Assembly (NCBI RefSeq): GCF_001571305.1
Contig: NZ_BCTN01000006.1
Span: 1 to 64,000, forward strand
DNA from: Erwinia persicina NBRC 102418
GTDB taxonomy: Bacteria > Pseudomonadota > Gammaproteobacteria > Enterobacterales > Enterobacteriaceae
Length of the DNA: 64,000 bases
Reading direction: 5' to 3'
The notes under the pieces are model-generated. The model was not told where the DNA came from and searched no databases. It saw only the letters and a list, made by a program, of their open reading frames with translations. A program made the position numbers and the translations under genes. Shown piece by piece: positions 28,026 to 38,146 of this stretch. How positions within the stretch are numbered: the first letter of the stretch is position 1; the number at the start of each line of letters is the position of its first letter.

Positions 28026-28053
28026 ATATTACTTTCTGGGCGTTGTAAGTCAA
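28026..28053 (-). promoter_or_regulatory. Sigma-70 promoter of the serV tRNA operon
   Basis: On the minus strand TTGACT (28048-28053) and TAATAT (28026-28031) are separated by 16 bp. They are followed by a GC-rich discriminator (GTGCGCC), typical of stable-RNA promoters under stringent control. Confidence 0.75.
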
Positions 28054-28282
28054 ACAATTTCTCCCCCTTTTTTCATCACTCGTGTCTGATTGCACAAAAG
28101 CCACGCAAACCGGCCATTTTGACGACAAAAAGAGTGATTTATCAACAAAGAAAGCAGCCACAGAGAGAGCGATCACGCACGGATAAAAACAGCAGAGGAG
28201 AAAAAACAGGTAATAAAAAACGCGAAGAAGAAGGCGAAGGATAAGGAAAACAACAAAAGGGACGGGGAAAGCGAAAACCGGT

Positions 28283-28309
28283 AGCGCCTCGCTACTGGAG
28301 CGAGGCGCT
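28283..28309 (-). terminator. Terminator of csrA
   Basis: A perfect 11-bp inverted repeat (28283-28293 and 28299-28309) with a five-base loop follows csrA by 8 bp. On the minus strand it leads into ACCGGTTTT, a short T-run. Confidence 0.7.
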
Positions 28310-28316
28310 GGATCCG

Positions 28317-28502
28317 TTAGTAACTTGTTTGCTGAGTCTTTTCGGCCTGAATGCGCTGATAGATCTCTTCGCGATGCACCGACACTTCTTTAGGGGCGTT
28401 CACACCAATACGTACCTGGTTACCTTTAACACCCAGCACAGTTACAGTCACCTCATCACCGATCATGAGGGTTTCACCAACTCGACGAGTTAGAATAAGC
28501 AT
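28317..28502 (-). CDS. csrA: Carbon storage regulator CsrA
   Basis: CsrA is a 61-residue dimeric RNA-binding protein that binds GGA motifs in mRNA leaders. It represses glycogen synthesis and biofilm genes and stabilises flhDC mRNA. The sequence [20 protein letters not shown] and the conserved core [19 protein letters not shown] are seen, including Arg44 of the RNA-binding edge. The position between alaS and the serV tRNA operon is conserved in enterobacteria. Confidence 0.98.
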   Translation of the reverse strand: MLILTRRVGETLMIGDEVTVTVLGVKGNQVRIGVNAPKEVSVHREEIYQRIQAEKTQQTSY

Positions 28503-28693
28503 TCTTTGCTCCTTGAAAGATTAAAAGAGTCGGGTTAAGTGCTTCCCGGCATTATCCATCGTATAACGCTAAATGTAGCCTATGACAAATACACCCGTTG
28601 TGCACCTGCATACCAATACATTCTGCTGATACTTAGTTTAGCCGAAAACCAGATCATCAACCTGACTTTATGATTACAGGGGTGTATCACTTG

Positions 28694-28727
28694 AAAAGAC
28701 GCCCGGACATGCAGCCCTGAGCGTCTT
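28694..28727 (-). terminator. Possible terminator of alaS
   Basis: AAGACGC (28696-28702) and GCGTCTT (28721-28727) form a 7-bp stem with a long loop. On the minus strand it runs into TTTTC. It begins about 23 bp beyond the alaS stop. The loop is larger than usual, so the call is tentative. Confidence 0.45.
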
Positions 28728-28750
28728 CCCGGCAATACCTTTTTATAGTG

Positions 28751-31381
28751 TTACAGTTTTGCAGCCACCCATGCCTCAACGCCAGCCAGTGCAGCAGGCA
28801 GCGCCTGTGCGTCTGTACCGCCAGCCTGAGCCATATCCGGTCGACCGCCACCCTTACCACCGACCTGCTGGGCCAGTTCGCCCACCAGCTCGCCCGCTTT
28901 TACGCGGTCGGTCAGGTCTTTAGTCACCCCGGCAATCAGGGATACTTTGCCATCAGCGACTGTCGCCAGCACGATAACTGCAGAACCAAGCTGGTTTTTC
29001 AGGTCATCGACCATCGTACGCAGCATCTTCGGTTCAACATTGCTCAGTTCGCTGACCAGCAGCCTGGTGCCTTTCAGCGCAATGGCTTTACTACTCAGTG
29101 ATGCACTCTCTTGCGCAGCCTGCTGATCTTTCAGCTGCTGCAATTCTTTTTCCAGCCCGCGCGCATGGTCAATCAACGCCCGCACTTTCTCATTCAGATT
29201 ACTGTTGTTGGCTTTCACCAGGTGAGCAATATCCAGTAACTGCTCATTCTGACTGTATACCTGTGCCAGTGCGCCCTCTCCGGTCACCGCTTCAATACGG
29301 CGTACGCCTGCGGCAGTACCCGACTCAGAGGTGATGCGGAACAGGCCGATATCGCCCGTACGGGAGGCGTGAACGCCACCGCACAGTTCGGTTGAGAAGT
29401 CCCCCATGCCGACAACGCGCACGTGGTCATCGTACTTCTCCCCAAACAGTGCCATCGCCCCGTGTGCCTTCGCGGCTTCCAGTTCCATGATATTGGTTTC
29501 GACCGGCAGATTGCGACGGATCTGTGCGTTAACGATCTCTTCAACCTGGCGGATCTCCTGTGGCTTCATCGCTTCAAAATGCGAGAAGTCAAAACGCAGG
29601 TATTTGTCGTTAACCAGAGAGCCTTTCTGCGCAACGTGATCGCCCAACACCTGTCGCAACGCGGCGTGCAGGAGATGCGTCGCAGAGTGATTGAGGCGAA
29701 TACGAGCGCGACGTGCTTCGTTAACCTGCGCCGCAAGGCGGTCGCCCACGCGAAGCTGGCCCGATGTCAGGGTACCAATGTGACCGATCGCCTGAGCATA
29801 CTTCTGCGTGTCATTCACGGTGAAAGTGGCCCCCTGCTCGCTTTTCAGCTCACCGGTATCGCCCACCTGACCACCGGACTCACCGTAGAACGGTGTCTCA
29901 TCGAGAACGATAACCCCTTCCTGGCCGGCGCTGATCGCCTCCGCTGCCTGGCCATCAACGAAAATAGCAGTCACAGCGGCATTCAGCGCCAGTTCTTCAT
30001 AGCCTTTGAAGGCTGAGGCCTGGTCAATGCGGATCACATTGTTGTAATCCGTACCGAAGCCGCTGGCATTTCGCGCACGCTGACGCTGCTGCTCCATCGC
30101 CTGCTCAAAGCCCGCTTCATCAATTTTCAGATTACGCTCACGGCAAACGTCCGCCGTCAGGTCGGCCGGGAAACCGAAAGTATCGTACAGGCGGAAAACA
30201 GTTTCACCATCCAGGGTATCGCCCTGCAGGTTCTCCAGCTCTTCATCCAGCAGCGCCAGACCACGCTCAAGCGTTTTCGCAAACTGCTCTTCTTCACTTT
30301 TCAGGATCTGCTCAACCTGCGCCTGCTGACGCTGCAGATCTTCCCCCGCAGCACCCATCACGGCAATCAGCGGAGCGACCAGTTTGTAGAAGAATGTGCC
30401 TTCTGCGCCCAGCATGTTGCCATGGCGAACCGCACGGCGAATGATGCGGCGCAGCACATAACCGCGGTTTTCATTCGACGGGATCACTCCATCCGCAATC
30501 AGGAAAGCACAGGAACGGATATGGTCGGCAATCACCCGCAGGGATTTATTGCTCAGGTCAGTTGCGCCCGTCACCTCAGCGACCGATGTGATCAACCGCG
30601 CAAACAGGTCGATTTCATAGTTGGAGTTCACATGCTGCAGAACGGCACTGATACGCTCCAGCCCCATCCCGGTATCCACGGACGGCTTCGGCAGCGGCAG
30701 CATGGTACCGTCTGACTGACGGTTGAACTGCATAAAGACGATATTCCAGATCTCGATATAGCGATCGCCATCTTCTTCCGGGCTACCCGGAGGGCCACCC
30801 CAGATATGGTCGCCATGGTCGAAGAAGATCTCGGAGCACGGGCCGCATGGGCCGGTATCACCCATCTGCCAGAAGTTGTCAGAGGCGTACGCGCCACCTT
30901 TGTTGTCACCGATGCGGATAATACGTTCGCGCGGTACGCCGATCTCGTTTTCCCAGATGCCGTACGCTTCATCATCGGTCTCGTAAACCGTGACCCACAG
31001 TTTCTCTTTTGGCAGGCCGAACCACGCCGGGCTGGTCAGCAGTTCCCAGGCAAAGCCGATCGCTTCTTTCTTGAAGTAATCACCAAAGCTGAAGTTACCC
31101 AGCATTTCAAAGAAAGTATGGTGGCGGGCGGTGTAGCCGACGTTTTCAAGATCGTTGTGCTTCCCACCGGCGCGCACGCAGCGCTGCGAGGTCGTGGCAC
31201 GCGAGTAACTGCGTTTATCCTGACCGAGGAAAACATCTTTAAACTGGTTCATCCCGGCGTTGGTAAATAACAGCGTCGGGTCATTGTTAGGGACGAGGGA
31301 GCTACTGGCTACAACCTGATGTCCCTTGCTCTGGAAAAAGTCGAGAAACGCTTGACGAATCTCCGCAGTGCTCTTGCTCAT
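28751..31381 (-). CDS. alaS: Alanyl-tRNA synthetase AlaS
   Basis: AlaS charges tRNA-Ala, recognising the G3:U70 pair, and edits mischarged Ser and Gly. The 876-residue product, the same length as in E. coli, has the class II aminoacylation core (about 1-440, MRQ-type start with [17 protein letters not shown]). The editing domain has metal motif [12 protein letters not shown] near 564 and [13 protein letters not shown] near 666. The C-Ala domain has a glycine-rich end ([16 protein letters not shown]). It is a single gene between recX and csrA. Confidence 0.98.
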   Translation of the reverse strand: MSKSTAEIRQAFLDFFQSKGHQVVASSSLVPNNDPTLLFTNAGMNQFKDVFLGQDKRSYSRATTSQRCVRAGGKHNDLENVGYTARHHTFFEMLGNFSFGDYFKKEAIGFAWELLTSPAWFGLPKEKLWVTVYETDDEAYGIWENEIGVPRERIIRIGDNKGGAYASDNFWQMGDTGPCGPCSEIFFDHGDHIWGGPPGSPEEDGDRYIEIWNIVFMQFNRQSDGTMLPLPKPSVDTGMGLERISAVLQHVNSNYEIDLFARLITSVAEVTGATDLSNKSLRVIADHIRSCAFLIADGVIPSNENRGYVLRRIIRRAVRHGNMLGAEGTFFYKLVAPLIAVMGAAGEDLQRQQAQVEQILKSEEEQFAKTLERGLALLDEELENLQGDTLDGETVFRLYDTFGFPADLTADVCRERNLKIDEAGFEQAMEQQRQRARNASGFGTDYNNVIRIDQASAFKGYEELALNAAVTAIFVDGQAAEAISAGQEGVIVLDETPFYGESGGQVGDTGELKSEQGATFTVNDTQKYAQAIGHIGTLTSGQLRVGDRLAAQVNEARRARIRLNHSATHLLHAALRQVLGDHVAQKGSLVNDKYLRFDFSHFEAMKPQEIRQVEEIVNAQIRRNLPVETNIMELEAAKAHGAMALFGEKYDDHVRVVGMGDFSTELCGGVHASRTGDIGLFRITSESGTAAGVRRIEAVTGEGALAQVYSQNEQLLDIAHLVKANNSNLNEKVRALIDHARGLEKELQQLKDQQAAQESASLSSKAIALKGTRLLVSELSNVEPKMLRTMVDDLKNQLGSAVIVLATVADGKVSLIAGVTKDLTDRVKAGELVGELAQQVGGKGGGRPDMAQAGGTDAQALPAALAGVEAWVAAKL

Positions 31382-31518
31382 ATTTGTCCTGGAATCACGC
31401 TAACGAACGTTTCGTGGGTCATGTTACGCCGGATCGGCTTCTGCCTGCGGCGACACACGAACAAAAAGTGGTGAATAAGATAAATTTTCTTCAGAGGGAA
31501 GTAAAATCCCATCGACGA

Positions 31519-32046
31519 TCAATCATCAAAATTCTCGAAAATGGCGCGGATATCCTCCATAAAGAAGCCTTTAGCCATCAGAAATCGCTGCACTTTGGCT
31601 TTTTCCTTCCATTCCGTGGGCAGTGGCAGTCCAAACTTACGTTCTGCCCGCGCAAATGCTTCCTTTTGCCAGTCAATTTCAGCAGCAAACAGCGCATTAT
31701 CAATCAGCGTTTTATCAATACCCTTCTGCCCCAGTTCCATACGAATGCGCTGTGGCCCATAGCCTTTACGACTGCGTCCGGCTACGTAGCGCTCTGCAAA
31801 GCGCGTATCATCCAGCCAGTTGTGCTGATAGCACCACTCAACAACGCGATCGATCTCTTCAGGGGCCAGCGGTTCCGGCTGCGCGTCGGGTTTAGCCGCC
31901 TGCTGTTTCGCGAACTGGGCGGCGCGTTCACTGGAAATCTGCAGCTTACGGCGAAACTCTGCTTCACTGTGATCGCGCATGGCAAGAATACGCATTGCCC
32001 GCTCCAGCAGTTTTGCATGCCGGGTTCGTTCAGTGGATTCTGACAT
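31519..32046 (-). CDS. recX: RecA regulator RecX
   Basis: RecX binds RecA filaments and limits their extension and ATPase activity. The 175-residue protein is about nine residues longer than E. coli RecX because of a charged insert near residue 50. Three-helix repeats are visible (AMRILAMRDHSEAEFRRKL near 17, RFAERYVAGRSRKGYGPQRI near 85). It lies about 210 bp downstream of recA behind a terminator, so it is expressed by readthrough as in E. coli. Confidence 0.95.
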   Translation of the reverse strand: MSESTERTRHAKLLERAMRILAMRDHSEAEFRRKLQISSERAAQFAKQQAAKPDAQPEPLAPEEIDRVVEWCYQHNWLDDTRFAERYVAGRSRKGYGPQRIRMELGQKGIDKTLIDNALFAAEIDWQKEAFARAERKFGLPLPTEWKEKAKVQRFLMAKGFFMEDIRAIFENFDD

Positions 32047-32190
32047 AATGATTCATCCGCGTTCAGTCTAAGTAACAGAGAGTCAGGGTAACGCCTGATG
32101 GCGATGCTTGCGAGGAAAAAGCGTAGAAAGGAGAGGATAATGGGCGGGTTCAGTCATCTGATACAGACTATTCTGGAATGTCATAAAAAA

Positions 32191-32218
32191 AGGGAATCGC
32201 TTTGGCGATTCCCTTTTT
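32191..32218 (-). terminator. recA terminator (recA-recX readthrough)
   Basis: The perfect 10-bp stem AGGGAATCGC (32191-32200) and GCGATTCCCT (32205-32214), with loop TTTG, has A-runs and T-runs on its flanks. It lies between recA and recX, where E. coli has a leaky terminator. Confidence 0.88.
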
Positions 32219-32257
32219 ATGTCGCGAACAGAACGCTGTCCGTCCGGCGAGTAACGA

Positions 32258-33331
<1,074 letters not shown>

Positions 33332-33387
33332 TCATGCGGGTAAAGCACACATAGATGCTGCTTCGTCTCTAAAATATGCGCTGATTA

Positions 33388-33407
33388 TACTGTATGCTCA
33401 TACAGTA
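33388..33407. promoter_or_regulatory. LexA (SOS) box of recA
   Basis: TACTGTATGCTCATACAGTA is a perfect CTGT-N8-ACAG SOS operator. Read on the minus strand it is the same 20-bp box as in E. coli recA. Confidence 0.95.
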
Positions 33408-33413
33408 TCAAGT

Positions 33414-33908
33414 TTAATTTTTGAGAAAGTGATCGAGCAGGGTTTGCAGCGCCCAGGCCGTGGCCTGACGGCGTACGGCCTCGCGGTCACCGCTGAAGCG
33501 CTGCACCAGGGTCAGTGCTTCACCGCTTTCTGCGGCAAATCCAAACCAGACGGTGCCGACGGGTTTTCCCTCGCTGCCGCCATCCGGCCCGGCAATGCCG
33601 CTGACCGAGATCGCATACTGCGCACCGGCTTCACGCAGCGCGCCCAGCGCCATCTCACGCACCACCTCTTCACTCACCGCCCCGAAGTGGGCCAGTGAGG
33701 CATCCGACACCCCGATCATCTGCTGCTTGGCATCATTGCTGTAGGTCACAAAGCCGCGCTGAAACCAGGCCGAACTGCCGGCAACATCCGTCAGCACTTT
33801 TGCAATCCAGCCCCCGGTGCAGGACTCGGCAGTGGTTACGCAGGCCTGATGGGCCCGCAGACGTTCACCCACGCGCATGCTCAACTGCAGTAATTCGTAA
33901 TCGGTCAT
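33414..33908 (-). CDS. pncC: Nicotinamide-nucleotide amidase PncC
   Basis: PncC deamidates nicotinamide mononucleotide to nicotinate mononucleotide in NAD recycling. The 164-residue protein is a stand-alone CinA C-terminal domain. It shows the conserved TTAESCTGGWIAKVLTDV with the catalytic serine near residue 31, and AISVSGIAGPDGGSEGKPVG near 100. It lies upstream of recA in the same orientation, as in E. coli. Confidence 0.96.
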   Translation of the reverse strand: MTDYELLQLSMRVGERLRAHQACVTTAESCTGGWIAKVLTDVAGSSAWFQRGFVTYSNDAKQQMIGVSDASLAHFGAVSEEVVREMALGALREAGAQYAISVSGIAGPDGGSEGKPVGTVWFGFAAESGEALTLVQRFSGDREAVRRQATAWALQTLLDHFLKN

Positions 33909-34011
33909 ATGGCTCTCCCCTTACCGATGTTCCAGAGCAAAAGAGTAGCACTTTTCACTGGTTCAGACGGCGTCAAAAGCCGTTTTTGCGGCCTGTCATG
34001 GCGATTTTCCG

Positions 34012-34785
34012 TCAGACTTTCTCTGCCACCATAAATAAACGCGGGAAGGCCAGCAGCAGGTTGCCATCCTGCCGTCGCGGATACGCCAGTGCGATCTCTG
34101 CCAGATAGTCTGTCAGCCATACAGCCTGTTCAGCCTCATCCAGCGCGGCGAGATAGGGGCGCAACCCGGTCGCCCGCAGCCAGTCAATAATGGCCTGCGG
34201 CGAGGGCATGACATGATAGTAGGTGGTCCGCCAGATATCGACCCGGCAGCCTGCGGCTGTCAGCAGGTCATAGTACTGTTCTGTTGACAGCAGAGACGCA
34301 CGCGACGACGCCTTCGGGTCGATTTTACCACGCCACTCAGGACGCTGTGCCACGTTACGCATCAGACGATGGCTCGGCTCATCAAGGTTATCCGGCATCT
34401 GAATGGCCAGTACGCCACCGGTAGCAAGCTGAGATGCCAGGCGGGGTAGCAGGACCGGATGATCGTTCAGCCACTGCAGAGAGGCATTAGCGAAGATCAC
34501 CTCCTGAGGGGGAGTCGCCAGCCAGTGACGAATATCCGCCTCGTGAAACCCACAGTCCGGCAGACGCGCACGAGCCTGTTCGAGCATCGCCCGCGAACTG
34601 TCCAGCCCGGTAATCTGCGCCTCAGGCCAGCGCCGGTGAAGTAATTCGGTACTGTTACCCGGGCCACAGCCAAGGTCGGTAACGTAAGAAGGGGAAGGAC
34701 ATGTGATGCGCTGGAGAAGTTCCTGCGCCGGGCGTGTGCGTTCGGCTTCGAACTGACGGTAAAGATCGGGATTCCAGTCTTTCAT
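34012..34785 (-). CDS. tam: Trans-aconitate 2-methyltransferase Tam
   Basis: Tam methylates trans-aconitate, an inhibitor of aconitase, using S-adenosylmethionine. The 257-residue protein has methyltransferase motif [16 protein letters not shown] near residue 35, [14 protein letters not shown] near 58, and '[20 protein letters not shown]' near 94, all typical of Tam. It stands alone between pncC and mltB, a different place from E. coli. Confidence 0.9.
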   Translation of the reverse strand: MKDWNPDLYRQFEAERTRPAQELLQRITCPSPSYVTDLGCGPGNSTELLHRRWPEAQITGLDSSRAMLEQARARLPDCGFHEADIRHWLATPPQEVIFANASLQWLNDHPVLLPRLASQLATGGVLAIQMPDNLDEPSHRLMRNVAQRPEWRGKIDPKASSRASLLSTEQYYDLLTAAGCRVDIWRTTYYHVMPSPQAIIDWLRATGLRPYLAALDEAEQAVWLTDYLAEIALAYPRRQDGNLLLAFPRLFMVAEKV

Positions 34786-34882
34786 TATTCCTCGCTCAGA
34801 TAAGCAGTGGCAGCCCGATCTCCTGTAAACCTGGCTGCCCCGGCGATAAATAACACTCTGGCTGCAACAATCCAGACGCGAT

Positions 34883-35962
34883 TTAACGCGCCTGCTTCAC
34901 GGCCAGCCCCAGCTGCCACACGGCCATCGCATAATGATTGCTGTGGTTATAGCGGGTGATAGCGTAGAAATTAGGCAGCCCGTACCAGTACTTATAGCTC
35001 TTACCCATATCAAACTTCAGCAGGCTGACCTGCTGATTGTGATCCAGCGGGATAACCGGTGACAGTCCGGCTGCGGCCAGTTGGCCTGCGGTGTAGCGGG
35101 TTTTAAAGCCGCTCTCCAGCCCCGGAGCCTGGCCAGTGGCCTCTACCGCTACGGTTCCGTTGGTCAGCCAGCCGTGTGCCTGGAAATAGTGCGCCACGCT
35201 GCCAATCGCATCCACCGGATCCCACAGATTAATATGTCCGTCACCGTTGAAGTCCACAGCATACTGTTTAAACGCCGATGGCATAAACTGGCCGTAACCC
35301 ATTGCCCCGGCAAATGAGCCGCGCAGATCGAGCGGATCATCATCTTCTTCACGGGCCATCAACAGGAAGGTTTCCAGCTCACCGCTGAAGTACTCAGCGC
35401 GGCGCGGATAGTTAAATGACAGCGTCGCCAGCGCATCAAGAATGCGTGTTTTGCCCATTACGCGGCCCCAGCGGGTTTCCACGCCGATAATACCCACAAT
35501 AATTTCCGGCGGTACGCCATAGGTTTTTTCCGCACGCTGCAGCGCATCCTGGTACTGATTCCAGAATGCCACGCCGTTCTGTACGTTATCCGGGGTAATA
35601 AACTTACTGCGATAACGGATCCATGCGCCGTTAGGGCCGGTCGGGCCCTGAGCCGTCGTCGACGGGGCCTGGCGATCCATCAGGCGGACAATCCAGTCGA
35701 GATTTTTCGCCTGCGCCAGCACATTATGCAGCTGGTCGCGTTCAAAACCGTGCTTTTGCACCATTTTGTCGATAAATGCATTGGCCGCCGGGTTATTGGC
35801 GAAATCGCCCCCCAGTACCGTACCGCTGTGCGACGGTTCCAGCAGGAACCCGCCGTTGCCTTTAAACGGATTGCCATGCGGTTCAGCCGGCGCCGACTTC
35901 GGCTGGCTGCTACAGGCGGTGAGTAATGCGAGGACAGGGAGGAACAAAGCCAGATAACGCAT
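34883..35962 (-). CDS. mltB: Membrane-bound lytic murein transglycosylase B
   Basis: MltB cleaves peptidoglycan glycan strands to 1,6-anhydromuropeptides at the outer membrane. The 359-residue protein starts with a lipoprotein signal with lipobox LLTACS (Cys17). The SLT2-type catalytic domain contains [16 protein letters not shown] near residue 158 (catalytic Glu) and [14 protein letters not shown] near 215. It is close in length to E. coli MltB (361). Confidence 0.95.
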   Translation of the reverse strand: MRYLALFLPVLALLTACSSQPKSAPAEPHGNPFKGNGGFLLEPSHSGTVLGGDFANNPAANAFIDKMVQKHGFERDQLHNVLAQAKNLDWIVRLMDRQAPSTTAQGPTGPNGAWIRYRSKFITPDNVQNGVAFWNQYQDALQRAEKTYGVPPEIIVGIIGVETRWGRVMGKTRILDALATLSFNYPRRAEYFSGELETFLLMAREEDDDPLDLRGSFAGAMGYGQFMPSAFKQYAVDFNGDGHINLWDPVDAIGSVAHYFQAHGWLTNGTVAVEATGQAPGLESGFKTRYTAGQLAAAGLSPVIPLDHNQQVSLLKFDMGKSYKYWYGLPNFYAITRYNHSNHYAMAVWQLGLAVKQAR

Positions 35963-36106
35963 CAGATATCCATATAACCGTTTAAATTTTTCAGAAACAG
36001 ATGGTAAAGCATTGATGGTGAGGAGTTAAGCGGATTTACTAAAAGTGAGGAAGGATAGCCATGAAAATCCCCTCTGCCTGACGCGAGAGGGGACGGGGGC
36101 ACTGAA

Positions 36107-36541
36107 TTATCGTTTGTAGTAGATTTCACCCTGCTTCGCCTGCAGAATTTTGCCGTCAGCATTGGTGATCAGCACATAGTTACCGCCCATGTAGGTCCAG
36201 TGACTGTCGGCTTCCGGAGCGGGCAGATGGCGCACCTTCCACTGCACAATTTCATATTTTTTGCTGCGGTAGAGATCGGGCACCACGTCACCAATAGCAA
36301 AACGCTTAAAGTCAGCGAAGAAGTATTGCAGATCGTAAGGATCGGCAGGGTTAGCCTGCGGGGCAGCAGCCTGAGGATCCTGCGCCAGTGAGTTCTGACT
36401 TTCCGGGGTCTGAACGGCAGGCGCCTGCACTTCATGGGCCGCATCTGCGCTCTGCTCACCTTCCGCCCAGGCGGCAGGGACACAGGATAACGCCGCAGCC
36501 GAGAAGAGCGCTGAACAGAATACCACTTTCAACTTACGCAT
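36107..36541 (-). CDS. RcnB-family periplasmic protein
   Basis: The 144-residue protein has a signal peptide ending near AWA (residue 26), a low-complexity linker rich in Ala, Gln and Pro (27-70), and a C-terminal domain. The C-terminal part (FKRFAIGDVVPDLYRSKKYEI, HLPAPEADSHWTYMGGNYVL) closely resembles RcnB, the E. coli periplasmic protein for nickel and cobalt homeostasis. No rcnA or rcnR is adjacent. The linker is longer than in E. coli RcnB. Metal binding is inferred from the family. Confidence 0.82.
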   Translation of the reverse strand: MRKLKVVFCSALFSAAALSCVPAAWAEGEQSADAAHEVQAPAVQTPESQNSLAQDPQAAAPQANPADPYDLQYFFADFKRFAIGDVVPDLYRSKKYEIVQWKVRHLPAPEADSHWTYMGGNYVLITNADGKILQAKQGEIYYKR

Positions 36542-36772
36542 ATTTTCTCCAAAATTTAGGCTATCTGGCAGCGATCCGCTGCAAAATCAACGTACATCAA
36601 TACGACGATAATCAACAATAAGCCGGTTCCATTCACGCCCGGTAAGTCTTAGAGGGCCTGAGGATGAGATGGTTCCGGCACAGTTACCTGAGATAATAAG
36701 ATGATGTAGCTAAGGGATTGAAGGAATTATTGTTAATAAACATGACCTGCGCTCCCTTCCCCCCTGTTCCGG

Positions 36773-38146
36773 CTATTTTGGCTGACGCTGTACCTCGCGC
36801 CAGACCTTCAGTGCCAGCACCACCAGCCCACCCGCACCGATAATCAACAGCGCCCAGAGCAGCCCTTTCTGCCAGAGTGCGCTTTTTTCTGTTTCAGAGG
36901 TCGCGGTTAAACGTTCCCGGCCCCCCAGCGTCTGTATTCCCTCCTGACCGGCATCAGGCAGGCTCAACCATGGATGGGTCTCCTGCGGTATCAGCTGATC
37001 CAGACTGATCGCCTGTGTTCCGGCGTTCTTATTGCCCCAGACCAGCATATAAGGTGCGCTGCCCTGCGCGTTAAACACCAGCTTACGCACTTCACGTTCC
37101 GCACTTACCAGCGGTGGCGTTCCGCTCCACTGCTGGTGAACCCCTTTTACGCGTATGGCCTGGATTAACGTGCCCTGAAGAATAAGCGGCGCGGAGGCGT
37201 TTTCTCCCAGGCTGTAGACCACCTGGTCAGCCAGCGGCTGCCAGACACCCTCCGCGGTGCTGCGATACGCTATCTGCAGCGGTAATACGGCATTAGTCTG
37301 GGCGGGCGTAATCTTCAGTCGGATCAGAGGCTGGGGAGTGGGCCAGCTGTATTCCGCTTCGCTTGCTGAGACAGCCTTAACTGACGGCGTCAGACTGATA
37401 AAGTGCTGAACCGGGTTTGCCACGGCCTCAATGCCCGTGACGGCACTGAGGTTAAGATTCTCCGGCTGGGCATCATCCTTAAATACCAGCATCAGATAGC
37501 GCGAGCGAAGGCCCCGTTCGACGTTGAAATCGACCGTATCCAGCAACAGTCTGCTGTCCCCGGAGGTCAAATCCATCAGCGGAGTGTCATCCGTCACGGC
37601 CTCCCAGTCTTTCAAATCGCTGCTGTAGAATACACTGATCCGCGCCTGCCAGTTCTGCGGCAAACGTTCCCAGGTCAGTTTCAATCCACTCAACCTGGGG
37701 GAAATGCCCTCCTCCTCCTGCGGTACTTCCAGCAGCAGGCTGCGGCCCAGCGGTTTTTCCCCCTCAACGGGCAGCGTAACCTCAATGCCGCTGGCCGATT
37801 TCAGGGTTACCTGTGCACCTTCGCTTGTCTGACGCGGCTGGCTGGCCATGGGAAAAACACGCAATGGCCAGCTCTTCGTTTTGTTTTCGCTTATCTCCGT
37901 TGAATAGAGGGCAAAAGGCACCGTTACTCCCTGACTGTTAAACACCCGCAGGTCACGCATATCGGGCCAGGCCGTTTGCTGATAGACCTCTTCCGGCAGT
38001 TTTACCCGGTAAAAGGGCTCTGCCCCCGGGGTCATCAACGGCAGGCCGTAAGCATAATCCTTTGGCACCTCGTTCGCGTTCGCTGCTGCGCCGGCCGTCA
38101 GACATAGCGTAACCAGCAATAAGGCCTGGCTTAATTTATTGTTCAT
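36773..38146 (-). CDS. DUF3999 family protein, C-terminally membrane-anchored
   Basis: A 457-residue protein starting MNNKLSQALLLVTLC at 38146, with a signal peptide ending near ANA (residue 24). A large beta-rich periplasmic part follows, then one hydrophobic segment near 430-450 (LLWALLIIGAGGLVVLALKVW) and a short basic tail. The start overlaps the end of the DUF2339 gene by 11 bases (ATGAACAATAA), so the two are coupled; a longer frame to 38221 is not needed. The pairing with DUF2339 is recurrent in gammaproteobacteria, but its function is unknown. Confidence 0.85.
   Translation of the reverse strand: MNNKLSQALLLVTLCLTAGAAANANEVPKDYAYGLPLMTPGAEPFYRVKLPEEVYQQTAWPDMRDLRVFNSQGVTVPFALYSTEISENKTKSWPLRVFPMASQPRQTSEGAQVTLKSASGIEVTLPVEGEKPLGRSLLLEVPQEEEGISPRLSGLKLTWERLPQNWQARISVFYSSDLKDWEAVTDDTPLMDLTSGDSRLLLDTVDFNVERGLRSRYLMLVFKDDAQPENLNLSAVTGIEAVANPVQHFISLTPSVKAVSASEAEYSWPTPQPLIRLKITPAQTNAVLPLQIAYRSTAEGVWQPLADQVVYSLGENASAPLILQGTLIQAIRVKGVHQQWSGTPPLVSAEREVRKLVFNAQGSAPYMLVWGNKNAGTQAISLDQLIPQETHPWLSLPDAGQEGIQTLGGRERLTATSETEKSALWQKGLLWALLIIGAGGLVVLALKVWREVQRQPK

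Larger units (their letters stand above)
27962..28316. other. Gene-free stretch between serV and csrA
   Basis: It holds the tRNA promoter and the csrA terminator. The remaining 200 bp is purine-rich on the plus strand, with no credible coding frame. Confidence 0.6.
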
